Positions 30,618 through 38,151 of a stretch of DNA of 64,000 bases are shown here, in pieces. A program made the position numbers and the translations under genes. This DNA comes from Bradyrhizobium oligotrophicum S58 (GTDB lineage Bacteria; Pseudomonadota; Alphaproteobacteria; Rhizobiales; Xanthobacteraceae). Within the stretch, counting starts at the first letter, position 1. Every line of letters starts with the position of its first letter. The notes beneath the pieces are model-generated. The model did not search any database. It saw nothing but the letters and a program-made list of their open reading frames with translations, and was not told the DNA's origin. The stretch covers positions 7,225,001 to 7,289,000 of the forward strand of contig NC_020453.1 in NCBI RefSeq assembly GCF_000344805.1, written 5' to 3'.

Positions 30618-31637
30618 TCAGAGCCGCAGCAGCCCCGCCTCGCCGCTCTCGTCGGAGAAAGCGAGCCAGGTTCCGGCTGCATTCCAGCCAATCGCCGTGA
30701 TCGGCGGGGTCTCGTTCCGCCGCACCAGGATCTCGGCGCCATCCTGCATCCGCACCATCAAGACCGTGCCGTCCTCGTAGCCGCAGGCCAGGATGTCCTG
30801 CTTGGGATGGCAGGCCACGGCGGTAACCTTGGCCTTCATCGGCGCCAGCATCGCCGGCTCCTTGCCCATCGGGCCGTCCTTGCCGACGAACGGCCAGAGG
30901 ATGACCATGTCGGCGCCTGACGTCGCCAGGAACCGGCCGCCGCTACCCCAGGACATCGACCTCACCCGCGACGGATAGCCGGTCATCCGCATGTGCCGGC
31001 TATCGGCGAGGCGCCAGCCGTGCAGCGCCGGCTCGTGCATCGCAGTGACCAGAAACTTGTTGTCCGGACTGAAGGTGACGGCGTGATGCGAGCCGGCCCA
31101 GCCGAGGAATTCGGGCTCGCCGGCCATGTTGGGAAACCACAGGGTCGCGCCGTTGTAATGCGCGATCGCGAGCCGCAGCCCCTTCGGCGCGAACGCGAGA
31201 CCGCCCGCGGTCGAGGGCACCTCGAGCGACTTCTCCTCGCCCTTCGGCTGACGCACGAACGCGGTCTTGCCGACCGACCAGGCGATCGCACCATCGGGAT
31301 GAAGCGCGACGTTGTCGATCCAGCGCCGCTTCGGATCGGTCACGACCACGCTCACGCTGCCGGCCTTGTCGAGCGCGGTGACCTTGCCGTCATCGCCGCC
31401 GATCAGGATGCGCGAGCCGTCCGATACAGCCGACAGGATGCCGCCGCCGGTCACATCGACCTTGCTGATCTCGCCCTCGGTGTCGACGACAGCAACGCTC
31501 TCCTCGGTGCCGACGAAGGCCGCGCGATCGCCGAGATAGTGCACGGCCGTGACGGCCATGCCGAGCGAGACCGGCTTCACCTTGTCGGTGACGGAGACGA
31601 TGGATGCGGCCTCGCCGCCCTGGTCGAACGAGCTCAT
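30618..31637 (-). CDS. WD40-repeat protein, last gene of the zinc operon
   Basis: This 339-residue beta-propeller protein has WD40-type blades spaced about 40 residues apart (for example ISKVDVTGGGILSAVSDGSR, HHAVTFSPDNKFLVTAMHEP and AVACHPKQDILACGYEDGTV). There is no signal peptide, so it is cytoplasmic and likely a protein-interaction scaffold. Its ATG overlaps the stop of the COG0523 GTPase by one base (TGATG), so translation is coupled. That linkage suggests a role with the metal chaperone; no biochemical function is known to me. Confidence 0.85.
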   Translation of the reverse strand: MSSFDQGGEAASIVSVTDKVKPVSLGMAVTAVHYLGDRAAFVGTEESVAVVDTEGEISKVDVTGGGILSAVSDGSRILIGGDDGKVTALDKAGSVSVVVTDPKRRWIDNVALHPDGAIAWSVGKTAFVRQPKGEEKSLEVPSTAGGLAFAPKGLRLAIAHYNGATLWFPNMAGEPEFLGWAGSHHAVTFSPDNKFLVTAMHEPALHGWRLADSRHMRMTGYPSRVRSMSWGSGGRFLATSGADMVILWPFVGKDGPMGKEPAMLAPMKAKVTAVACHPKQDILACGYEDGTVLMVRMQDGAEILVRRNETPPITAIGWNAAGTWLAFSDESGEAGLLRL

Positions 31638-32680
31638 CAGGTCACGATGCAGCGTTCGAAACCTTCGCGGATGGCGTCTTCCGGCAGCTCGCGGCCGATG
31701 AAGACGACGCGGCTCTGCCGCGCCTCGTCCGGCTTCCACTTCCGCTGATGATCGCCTTCCAGCATCATGTGCACGCCCTGGAAGACGTAGCGGTCGTCAT
31801 CGTCCTGGAACGACAGGATGCCCTTGGAGCGCAGGATCTTGCCGCCCTCGGTCTGCACCAGGTTCTGCAGCCACGGCATGAATTTCGACGGATCGAGCGG
31901 CTTGTCGGAACGCAGCGACAGCGATTGCATGTCCTCGTCGTGATAGTGCTTCAGACCGTGATCATGATGATGGTGATCATGGCCGTGGTCGTGGTCATGG
32001 TCGTGGTGATGATGATCGTGGTCGTCACCGGCGTTCAAAAATTCCGGCTCGATCTCCAGGATGCGGTCGAGATCGAACGCGCCGCGCTCGAGCACGTCCG
32101 AGATCGCGACCTGACAGCGCTCGGTGCGGTGCAGCCGGGCGTAAGGATTGATCGCGCGGATGCGGGCCTCGACCTCGGCGAGCTCCGGCTTGGTGACGAG
32201 ATCGGTCTTGTTGAGCACGATGACGTCGGCAAAGGCGATCTGGTTCTTGGCCTCGGGCGCATCCTTCAGCCGGTCGGACAGCCACTTGGCATCGGCCACC
32301 GTCACCACCGCATCGAGCCGCGCGTTCTTCTGCACGTCCTCGTCGACGAAGAAGGTCTGCGCCACCGGCGCCGGATCAGCGAGGCCCGTGGTCTCGACGA
32401 TGATGGCGTCGAACTTGCCCTTGCGCCGCATCAGGCCGGAGATGATGCGCACGAGGTCGCCGCGCACGGTGCAGCAGATGCAGCCATTGTTCATCTCGAA
32501 CACTTCCTCATCGGCGCCGACGATGAGGTCGTTGTCGATGCCGATCTCGCCGAATTCGTTGACGATGACGGCGTATTTCTTGCCGTGGTCTTCGGAGAGG
32601 ATGCGGTTCAGAAGCGTGGTCTTGCCGGCCCCGAGATAGCCGGTCAGGACCGTCACTGGTGTCTTGCTCGCGTCGGACAT
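31637..32680 (-). CDS. COG0523 (CobW/ZNG1-type) GTPase metallochaperone
   Basis: This 347-residue G3E-family GTPase has the Walker A GYLGAGKTTLLNRIL (about 14-28), the metal-binding CxCC in NNGCICCTVRGDL (about 65-77), the Walker B region IVETTGLADP and NKTD (about 157). A His/Asp-rich insert (about 215-240) precedes the C-terminal CobW domain. Zur-controlled members act as zinc chaperones or insertases under zinc limitation. The ATG at 32680 has GGAG seven bases upstream. It follows the zinc-binding protein gene by 71 bp in a Zur-like operon, so zinc is the likely metal. Confidence 0.93.
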   Translation of the reverse strand: MSDASKTPVTVLTGYLGAGKTTLLNRILSEDHGKKYAVIVNEFGEIGIDNDLIVGADEEVFEMNNGCICCTVRGDLVRIISGLMRRKGKFDAIIVETTGLADPAPVAQTFFVDEDVQKNARLDAVVTVADAKWLSDRLKDAPEAKNQIAFADVIVLNKTDLVTKPELAEVEARIRAINPYARLHRTERCQVAISDVLERGAFDLDRILEIEPEFLNAGDDHDHHHHDHDHDHGHDHHHHDHGLKHYHDEDMQSLSLRSDKPLDPSKFMPWLQNLVQTEGGKILRSKGILSFQDDDDRYVFQGVHMMLEGDHQRKWKPDEARQSRVVFIGRELPEDAIREGFERCIVT

Positions 32681-32751
32681 GCTCACTCCGAAAAACTTCG
32701 CTCACGTCGAAAAATGGCTCATGGCGCGCTGCCGCAAGGGCTTCCGAAGCC

Positions 32752-33627
32752 CTAACGGACCAGCGCGCTCGTCAGCGCCCTTATATTGTGCCTGACCATG
32801 GCAATGTAAGTGGGGACAGGGCCCTTTTCCTCGCTCAAGGCGTCGGAATACAGCGTCCCGCCGATCTTCGCACCGGTCTCGGCCGCGATCCGGCCGACCA
32901 GCCGGTCGTCGTTGAAATTTTCCAAGAACACCGCCGGAATCCTGGCTTTTCTGACCTGCGCGATGATCTCGGCGACGTCGCGGGCCGAAGGCTCGGTCTC
33001 GGTGGAGACCCCCAGCGGCGCGATGAACTGGATGCCGTAGGCATCGGCGAAATAGCCGAAGGCGTCGTGGGTCGAGATCACCTTGCGCCGCTCGGCCGGT
33101 ATCTTCTCGATCTCCGCACGCACCTCTCGGTCCAGCACGTCGAGCTCTGCGAGATAGCGCTCCGCATTGGCCTTGAAGACGTCGGCATCGGCCGGATCGG
33201 CCGCGACCAGCGCATCGCGGATATTCCGCACATAGACCTTGGCATTGCCGACCGACTGCCAAGCATGCGGATCGGCATCCGTCCCGCGCTTGCGCGGGCT
33301 GATGCCCTGCGTTGCGACGATGATCGGCGCCTTGCTTCCCGAGGCCTGCTGCAGGCGCGGCAGCCAGCCTTCGAGGCCGAGGCCGTTGACGATCAGCAGC
33401 CGCGCGGCACCGACATCCTTCGCGTCGTGCGGGGTCGGCGTGTAGACGTGCACATCGCTGTCGGGCCCGACCAGCGAGGTGACGCCGACCTTGTCGCCAC
33501 CGACCTGGCGGACGAAGTCGGCGAGGATCGAGAAGCTGGTCACGACGTTCAGCCGCGTCTCCGCCGCTACGGGCACAACCAGAACAAGACCGAGGAGCAG
33601 GCTCAGGACAGGCAGCAGGCGTTTCAT
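32752..33627 (-). CDS. Metal ABC transporter substrate-binding protein (ZnuA-like)
   Basis: This 291-residue periplasmic binding protein of cluster A-I has signal peptide MKRLLPVLSLLLGLVLVVPVAA. Metal ligands are visible in DVHVYTPTPHDAKD, DADPHAWQS, STHDAFGYF and the late acidic NFNDD. It lacks the long His-rich loop of enterobacterial ZnuA, so Mn2+ was considered, but the operon (Zur-like box, zinc chaperone) argues for Zn2+. It starts 11 bp after the permease gene. Confidence 0.9.
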   Translation of the reverse strand: MKRLLPVLSLLLGLVLVVPVAAETRLNVVTSFSILADFVRQVGGDKVGVTSLVGPDSDVHVYTPTPHDAKDVGAARLLIVNGLGLEGWLPRLQQASGSKAPIIVATQGISPRKRGTDADPHAWQSVGNAKVYVRNIRDALVAADPADADVFKANAERYLAELDVLDREVRAEIEKIPAERRKVISTHDAFGYFADAYGIQFIAPLGVSTETEPSARDVAEIIAQVRKARIPAVFLENFNDDRLVGRIAAETGAKIGGTLYSDALSEEKGPVPTYIAMVRHNIRALTSALVR

Positions 33628-33638
33628 AAACATCGACT

Positions 33639-34511
33639 TCAAGCTTCGAGATGGCGTCCCGGAAACAGTTGCGGAAGCACGCCGCCCACACGTCCGCACA
33701 GCACCGAGCCGAGATAGAGTAGCGACGCGACCAGGATGATGGCCGGACCGGAGGGAATGCGGGTCTGGAACGACAGCACCAATCCGATGTAGCCGGAGAG
33801 GATCGCCGAGGCGACGGCGATGCAGATCATCGGCGTGACGTCGCGCGACCAGAATCGCGCGATGCCCGCGGGCAGAATCATCAGGCCGACCGCCAAGAGT
33901 GTGCCGAGCGCCTGGAAACCGTTGACGAGATTGACCACGATCAGGGCCAGGAAGATCAGGTGCGCCGGCGCGCCGGCCCGGCTCACGGTGCGCAGAAACA
34001 GCGGATCGACGCTCTCGACCACCAGCGGGCGGTAGATCACGGCGAGCACGACCAGCGTGAGCGTGGCGTTGAAGGCCACCATCAGCAGCGTCGGATCATC
34101 CATCGCCAGGATGTTGCCGAACAGCACATGCAGCAGATCGATATTGGTGCCCTTGACCGAGACGATGGTGACGCCGATCGCAAGCGAAGCCAGGTAGAAA
34201 GTCGCCAGCGACGCGTCCTCCTTCAGCCCGGTCGAGCGCGACACCAGGCCGGACAGCAGCGCCACGGCGAAGCCTGCGATCAGGCCGCCGGTCGTCATCG
34301 CGAACAGGTTGAGCCCTGACAGCAGGAAGCCGATCGCGGCGCCCGGCAGGATCGCATGGGCCATCGCATCACCGACCAGGCTCATGCGCCGGAGCATCAG
34401 GAAGACACCGATCGGGCCGGAGCCGAGCGACAGCGCGATCACGGCGGCGAGCGCGCGGCGCATGAACTCGAAATCCGAGAACGGAGCGAACAGCACCTCG
34501 CGCAGCATCAT
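33639..34511 (-). CDS. Metal ABC transporter permease (ZnuB-like)
   Basis: This 290-residue ABC-3 family inner-membrane permease has eight or nine helices and the conserved segment RRMSLVGDAMAHAILPGAAIG (41-61 region), which contacts the ATPase. It starts at the ATG that overlaps the ATPase stop by 4 bp (ATGA), a standard coupled arrangement. An immediately following second ATG is an alternative. It forms the channel of the zinc importer with the neighbouring ATPase and binding protein. Confidence 0.92.
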   Translation of the reverse strand: MMLREVLFAPFSDFEFMRRALAAVIALSLGSGPIGVFLMLRRMSLVGDAMAHAILPGAAIGFLLSGLNLFAMTTGGLIAGFAVALLSGLVSRSTGLKEDASLATFYLASLAIGVTIVSVKGTNIDLLHVLFGNILAMDDPTLLMVAFNATLTLVVLAVIYRPLVVESVDPLFLRTVSRAGAPAHLIFLALIVVNLVNGFQALGTLLAVGLMILPAGIARFWSRDVTPMICIAVASAILSGYIGLVLSFQTRIPSGPAIILVASLLYLGSVLCGRVGGVLPQLFPGRHLEA

Positions 34512-35269
34512 GCCGCCTGTGAGGCTTGCGCCGGGGCGCAGGGCGCGGCGGCATCGTCGAAGGCCTCGCACATCCGGCGCGCCGCCAGGAGATTGTCCGC
34601 CGTCAGCACCTCCGCCGTCGGCCCCCAGGCCACGGCCTCGCGCGCCAGCAGCAAGGTCTGCGGGAAATGCGCACGCACCATGTCCATGTCGTGCAACGCC
34701 GCCAGCACGGTGCGCCGCTCGCCATGCCAGTGCTCGACCAGTTGCAGCAGGTCGGCGGAGGTCTTGGAATCCATGGCGTTGAACGGCTCGTCGAGCACGA
34801 TCACACGGGCATCCTGCAGCAGCACGCGCGCGAACAGCATGCGCTGCATCTGGCCGCCTGACAGCGTGCCGATGCCGCGGCCCTCGAAGCCGGTGAGGCC
34901 GACCGCCGCAATGGCGTGCGCGATCTTCTCGCGCGCAGCAGCGCCGATGCCGCCGAAGATGCCGACGCTGCGCCACAGCCCGGTGCTGACGAAGTCGAAC
35001 ACCGAGATCGGGAAGGTGCGGTCGATGTCGGCGATCTGCGGCAGGTACGCAATCTCGCGCGGCTTCAGGCCGGCGGCGGCGATGGTGCCGGCGAGCGGCT
35101 TCAGCAGGCCGACGATGCCGCGAAACAGCGTCGACTTGCCGGCACCGTTGGGGCCGACCACCGCGAGCAGCGCGCCTGGCGCGATCTCGCCGGAGAGATG
35201 ATGCACGGCCGGATGGCGGTCATAGCCCAGCGTGACGTCGCGGAATTGCAGCTGAGCCATCGCCGTCAT
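34508..35269 (-). CDS. Metal ABC transporter ATP-binding protein (ZnuC-like)
   Basis: This 253-residue ABC ATPase has Walker A GPNGAGKSTLF (about 39-49), Q-loop LPQIADIDRTFPI, signature LSGGQMQRMLFARVL (about 134-148), Walker B VIVLDEPF and the switch His in LAALHDMD. It overlaps the upstream His-rich peptide gene by one base (TGATG) and the permease by four. It powers the zinc importer. Either of two ATG codons (MTAM or MAQL) could start it; the first gives the coupling overlap. Confidence 0.92.
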   Translation of the reverse strand: MTAMAQLQFRDVTLGYDRHPAVHHLSGEIAPGALLAVVGPNGAGKSTLFRGIVGLLKPLAGTIAAAGLKPREIAYLPQIADIDRTFPISVFDFVSTGLWRSVGIFGGIGAAAREKIAHAIAAVGLTGFEGRGIGTLSGGQMQRMLFARVLLQDARVIVLDEPFNAMDSKTSADLLQLVEHWHGERRTVLAALHDMDMVRAHFPQTLLLAREAVAWGPTAEVLTADNLLAARRMCEAFDDAAAPCAPAQASQAA

Positions 35270-35463
35270 CACCGCATCGCCAGAAAGACGATCAGCCAGA
35301 GCACGGCGCTCGCCCCCAGCGCGGCGCCGAGCCGGGTGGTCACCGGCATGCGCAGGATCGACCACGGCGCGGGCTGCGCCGGATGCGGCGCGGCAGGGCC
35401 GTGGCTATGGGCATGGCCGTGCCCGTGCGTATGGCCGTGGCTATGGAGGGCAGACTGGGTCAT
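35269..35463 (-). CDS. 64-residue His-rich single-pass membrane peptide, first gene of the zinc operon
   Basis: The N-terminal half contains nine histidines, mostly alternating (LHSHGHTHGHGHAHSHG, residues 6-22). A Pro-rich linker and one C-terminal membrane helix (ALGASAVLWLIVFLAM, about 48-63) follow. It is the first gene after the Zur-like operator, preceded by CAGGAA, and its stop overlaps the ATPase start by one base. The layout suggests a membrane-tethered metal-capture peptide or zinc sensor for the importer. No named family is recognised. Confidence 0.75.
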   Translation of the reverse strand: MTQSALHSHGHTHGHGHAHSHGPAAPHPAQPAPWSILRMPVTTRLGAALGASAVLWLIVFLAMR

Positions 35464-35472
35464 TTCCTGATA

Positions 35473-35489
35473 ATGTTACATTATAACAT
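35473..35489 (-). promoter_or_regulatory. Zur-like operator of the zinc operon
   Basis: ATGTTA-N5-TAACAT is a perfect 6-bp dyad over 17 bp, ending 10 bp before the start codon of the His-rich peptide. It closely resembles the AT-rich ATGTTATA-type Zur boxes of alphaproteobacteria. Such a position would block RNA polymerase when Zur-Zn is bound. No zur gene is in the window. Confidence 0.75.
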
Positions 35490-35572
35490 CACCCCTGTCC
35501 ACCGCGGGTGAATGCCGACTTCACCGCCCAACTGGGAGAGCGGCCCGGTGCCCGGCAGGACATTCTCCTCGG

Positions 35573-35703
35573 CCCCTGGATCGCTTCGCTACGCTCGCGA
35601 TGACGGAGTTTGTGGCAACGCTCGGTACCCGCCCCACCCGTCATTGCGGCACACCGCCCGAACCTTGCTCCGTCATCGCGAGCGCAGCGAAGCGATCCAG
35701 GGG
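35573..35703. repeat. Palindromic intergenic repeat, inside-out copy
   Basis: Two half-elements occur in reversed order: the right arm CTGGATCGCTTCGCTACGCT..GATGACG at 35573-35606 and the left arm CGTCATCGCGAGCGCAGCGA..ATCCAGG at 35671-35703. The usual palindrome is turned inside out with a 64-bp spacer. It fills most of the 293-bp gap between the zinc operon and crcB; no gene is seen there. Confidence 0.8.
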
Positions 35704-35756
35704 CTAAGTAAAAAGTGGATTCCGTTCGCCTTCGCCCGGAAGCGACCGACGATGCC

Positions 35757-36143
35757 TCAGCTGAAATACCGCATCAGCGCCAAGCCGCCGAACAGTCCGG
35801 CGATCGAGATGCCCACCGATCCCAGCACATACAGCGCCGCCAGCCCCAGCGCACCACGCTCATACAGCAGCGCGGTATCCAGCGAGAACGCCGAGAACGT
35901 CGTATAGCCGCCGAGGATGCCGGTCATCAGGAACAGCCGCCAATGCTGGGTGGCGCCGCCCTTGAAGGCGAGGTAGCCGGCGATCAGGCCCATCACGGTC
36001 GAGCCGGTGATGTTGATGATGAAGGTGCCCCAGGGAAAATCGGTGCCGAGCGCCCTGGCGCTGGCCATGTTGATTGCATGCCGCAGCGAGGCGCCGCAGC
36101 CGCCGCCGAAGAACACCAGAGCATATCCAAACAGCTGATTCAC
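35757..36143 (-). CDS. crcB: Fluoride exporter CrcB/Fluc
   Basis: This 128-residue dual-topology fluoride channel has four helices. Family residues are visible: GGGCGASLRHAIN (about 13-25), PWGTFIINITGSTVMGL with the pore Asn (about 37-53), and GILGGYTTFSAFS (about 75-87). I use a GTG start giving VNQLFGYALVFFGG, since no ATG lies before the first helix. It follows sodB on the same strand beyond a strong terminator, so it is probably transcribed from its own promoter. Confidence 0.93.
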   Translation of the reverse strand: MNQLFGYALVFFGGGCGASLRHAINMASARALGTDFPWGTFIINITGSTVMGLIAGYLAFKGGATQHWRLFLMTGILGGYTTFSAFSLDTALLYERGALGLAALYVLGSVGISIAGLFGGLALMRYFS

Positions 36144-36267
36144 GGGACCCCACCAGCAGAGCGCATCGAGCGAGCGGATGCCCTGCATCTCGCCACAAGA
36201 GATGCAAAACTTTTGCCGCAAGGATGTCACGCTGGCAAGCATCGCCTGATTGAAAGCGTTTGCCACG

Positions 36268-36299
36268 AAAAAGGGCGGCGAGCCGAAGCTGCCGCCCTT
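36268..36299 (-). terminator. Rho-independent terminator of sodB
   Basis: On the minus strand, AAGGGCGGC pairs with GCCGCCCTT (9 bp) around a loop that can add AGC/GCT, followed by TTTTT. It lies 17 bp past the sodB stop. Confidence 0.88.
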
Positions 36300-36316
36300 G
36301 TCGCTCGCTAGAACGA

Positions 36317-36916
36317 TCAGATCGCCTTGCCGTAGAGCTCGTCGACATAGTCCCAGTTGATGAGGCTGTCGACGAACGCCTTGAGATAGTCGGGACGGCG
36401 GTTGCGATAGTCGATGTAGTAGGAGTGCTCCCAGACGTCGCAGCCGAGGATCGGGGTTGCGCCGTGCACCAGCGGGTTTTCGCCGTTCGGGGTCTTGGAG
36501 ATTTCGAGCTTGCCGTTCTTGACCGAGAGCCAGCACCAGCCCGAGCCGAACTGGCCGACGCCGGCGGCGGCGAAGTCGGCCTTGAACTTCTCGAAGCCGC
36601 CGAGATCCTCGTCGATCTTCTTCTCGAGACGGCCGGGCAGCTTGGAGCCGCCGCCATTCGGCTTCATCCACGACCAGAAGTGGATGTGGTTGAAGTGCTG
36701 GCCGGCATTGTTGAACACGGCGGGGTTCTTGCCGAACGAGCCCTTGACGATCTCCTCGAGGGACTTGCCTTCGAATTCGGTCCCCTTGATCGCGTTGTTG
36801 CCGTTGGTCACATAGGCCTGATGATGCTTGTCGTGATGGTACTCGAGCGTCTCCTTGGACATGTAGGGTCCGAGGGCTTCATAGGCGTAAGGCAGGGGGG
36901 GAAGCGTAAATGTCAT
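36317..36916 (-). CDS. sodB: Superoxide dismutase, Fe type
   Basis: This 199-residue Fe/Mn superoxide dismutase has metal ligands His (LEYHHDKHHQAYV, about 27), His (NAGQHFNHIHFW, about 74), and Asp and His (CDVWEHSYYIDYRNRRPDYL, about 158 and 162). QFGSGWCWL (about 122-130) resembles the Fe-SOD pattern, though metal use can be cambialistic. It is cytoplasmic, with no signal peptide. It is followed by a strong terminator. Confidence 0.95.
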   Translation of the reverse strand: MTFTLPPLPYAYEALGPYMSKETLEYHHDKHHQAYVTNGNNAIKGTEFEGKSLEEIVKGSFGKNPAVFNNAGQHFNHIHFWSWMKPNGGGSKLPGRLEKKIDEDLGGFEKFKADFAAAGVGQFGSGWCWLSVKNGKLEISKTPNGENPLVHGATPILGCDVWEHSYYIDYRNRRPDYLKAFVDSLINWDYVDELYGKAI

Positions 36917-37021
36917 GGGGGCGGTTCCGCAACTTGTGGGAAGACGGGATTTAACGGGACCTCCTTATAGAAGGTTCCGAACTCCTAAACACTGTGATTT
37001 TGGAAAAAGCGAGCCGTTTTG

Positions 37022-37555
37022 ATGAGCATCGAAATCGAGATCCTGAATGGCGACGCCTCCTGGCCGCTGGTCAAGCCGCTGTATGATGCGATCTGGCCGC
37101 CCGAAGTGGTCGCTGGATTACCCTGGGCCGGTATTACGTTTGCGCATGCCGACCTGCGCGTCCTGGTGCAGGACGAGAGCGGCGAGGTGCTCTGCCATGC
37201 CGGCATCTATCGCCGGCTGGTGAAATGGAACGGACAGAACGTCAATATCGCCGGCATCGGCGGCGTTTTGACGCGCGCCGACCGGCGCAACCGCGGACTG
37301 GCCACCGTCGGGCTGAATGCCGCGATCCAGACCTTGCGGCATGAGGATTCCATCAATTACGCGGTGCTGTTCTGCGCGCCCGATCGCATCCCCTTCTACA
37401 CGGCGAGAGGATTCTTGCCGTTCGACGGCGATGTCTATGCCGAGCAGCCGGAGAGGGGACGCGTCCGCTTCGACACGCTGTCCGCGCTCGTGCACGACGT
37501 CAAGCGCACCGCGCCGACGCGTGGCACCATCGACCTGTGCGGACTGCCGTGGTGA
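37022..37555 (+). CDS. GNAT-family acetyltransferase (AAC(2')/NodA-like layout)
   Basis: This 177-residue protein has the acetyl-CoA region GIGGVLTRADRRNRGLATVG (about 80-99) after a hydrophobic strand, and CAPDRIPFYTARGF later. The order of an HAGIYRRLVKWNG segment before the acyl-CoA loop recalls AAC(2') and NodA-type GNATs, but this is a general fold trait. Substrate unknown. The ATG at 37022 was preferred over an in-frame TTG just before. Confidence 0.78.
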   Translation: MSIEIEILNGDASWPLVKPLYDAIWPPEVVAGLPWAGITFAHADLRVLVQDESGEVLCHAGIYRRLVKWNGQNVNIAGIGGVLTRADRRNRGLATVGLNAAIQTLRHEDSINYAVLFCAPDRIPFYTARGFLPFDGDVYAEQPERGRVRFDTLSALVHDVKRTAPTRGTIDLCGLPW

Positions 37556-37710
37556 CGCCGGTGCGGGCGGCGAGACAAACGCGCAAGAGAATGAGACAGA
37601 ACGCCCTGGCTGCACCTGATCGTGATGTCGCGGCGTGGGACAACGGTCGCCCGGTGATTGCATCGGCCAAGTTTGCTGTTATGGAAACTCGTCTTCAACC
37701 GGGGGTTAAG

Positions 37711-38145
37711 ATGATTTGCAAACTGCGTTTGGCCGCTCTTGCGTTCGTTGCGCTCGCTATCGCGCAGCCGGCATTGGCGGCCGACGATCCGACCGGCACC
37801 TGGCTGACCCAGGCCGGCGACGCCAGGATCAAGGTCGCCAAATGCGGCGCCAATCTGTGCGGCACCGTGGTGTGGCTGAAGGAGCCGATGGATACTGACA
37901 CCGGCAAGCCGGCCGTCGACAACAAGAACCCCAATCGCGCGCTCGCCAACCGCCCGATCATCGGCTTGCAGCTGTTCGAAGGCGTCCAGCCCGATGGGGC
38001 CAACAAATGGTCCGGCAAGATCTACAATGCCGATGATGGCCAGAGCTATATCAGCCACATCTCGGTGTCGGGCCCGGATACGCTGAAGGTCGAAGGCTGT
38101 GTCGGCACGCTGTGCGGCGGCGAGACCTGGACCCGCGCGCGCTGA
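37711..38145 (+). CDS. DUF2147-family exported protein
   Basis: This 144-residue periplasmic protein has signal peptide MICKLRLAALAFVALAIAQP (cleavage after ALA). The mature part opens DDPTGTWLTQAGDARIKVAK, a DUF2147 hallmark, with paired cysteines (CGANLCG and CVGTLCGG) that probably form disulphides. Function unknown. GGGGG precedes the ATG at good spacing. Confidence 0.85.
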   Translation: MICKLRLAALAFVALAIAQPALAADDPTGTWLTQAGDARIKVAKCGANLCGTVVWLKEPMDTDTGKPAVDNKNPNRALANRPIIGLQLFEGVQPDGANKWSGKIYNADDGQSYISHISVSGPDTLKVEGCVGTLCGGETWTRAR

Positions 38146-38151
38146 TCAACG

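Noticed and set aside
36144..36267. Canonical fluoride riboswitch upstream of crcB
   Set aside because: Only GGCGATG..GCC resembles the 5' part; the CTGATG-containing 3' half that forms the pseudoknot is absent. Kept only as a low-score finding.
36917..37021. Irr (ICE) box in the sodB promoter
   Set aside because: TAGAAGGTTC resembles half of the TTTAGAA-N3-TTCTAAA pattern, but the spacing and flanks do not fit.
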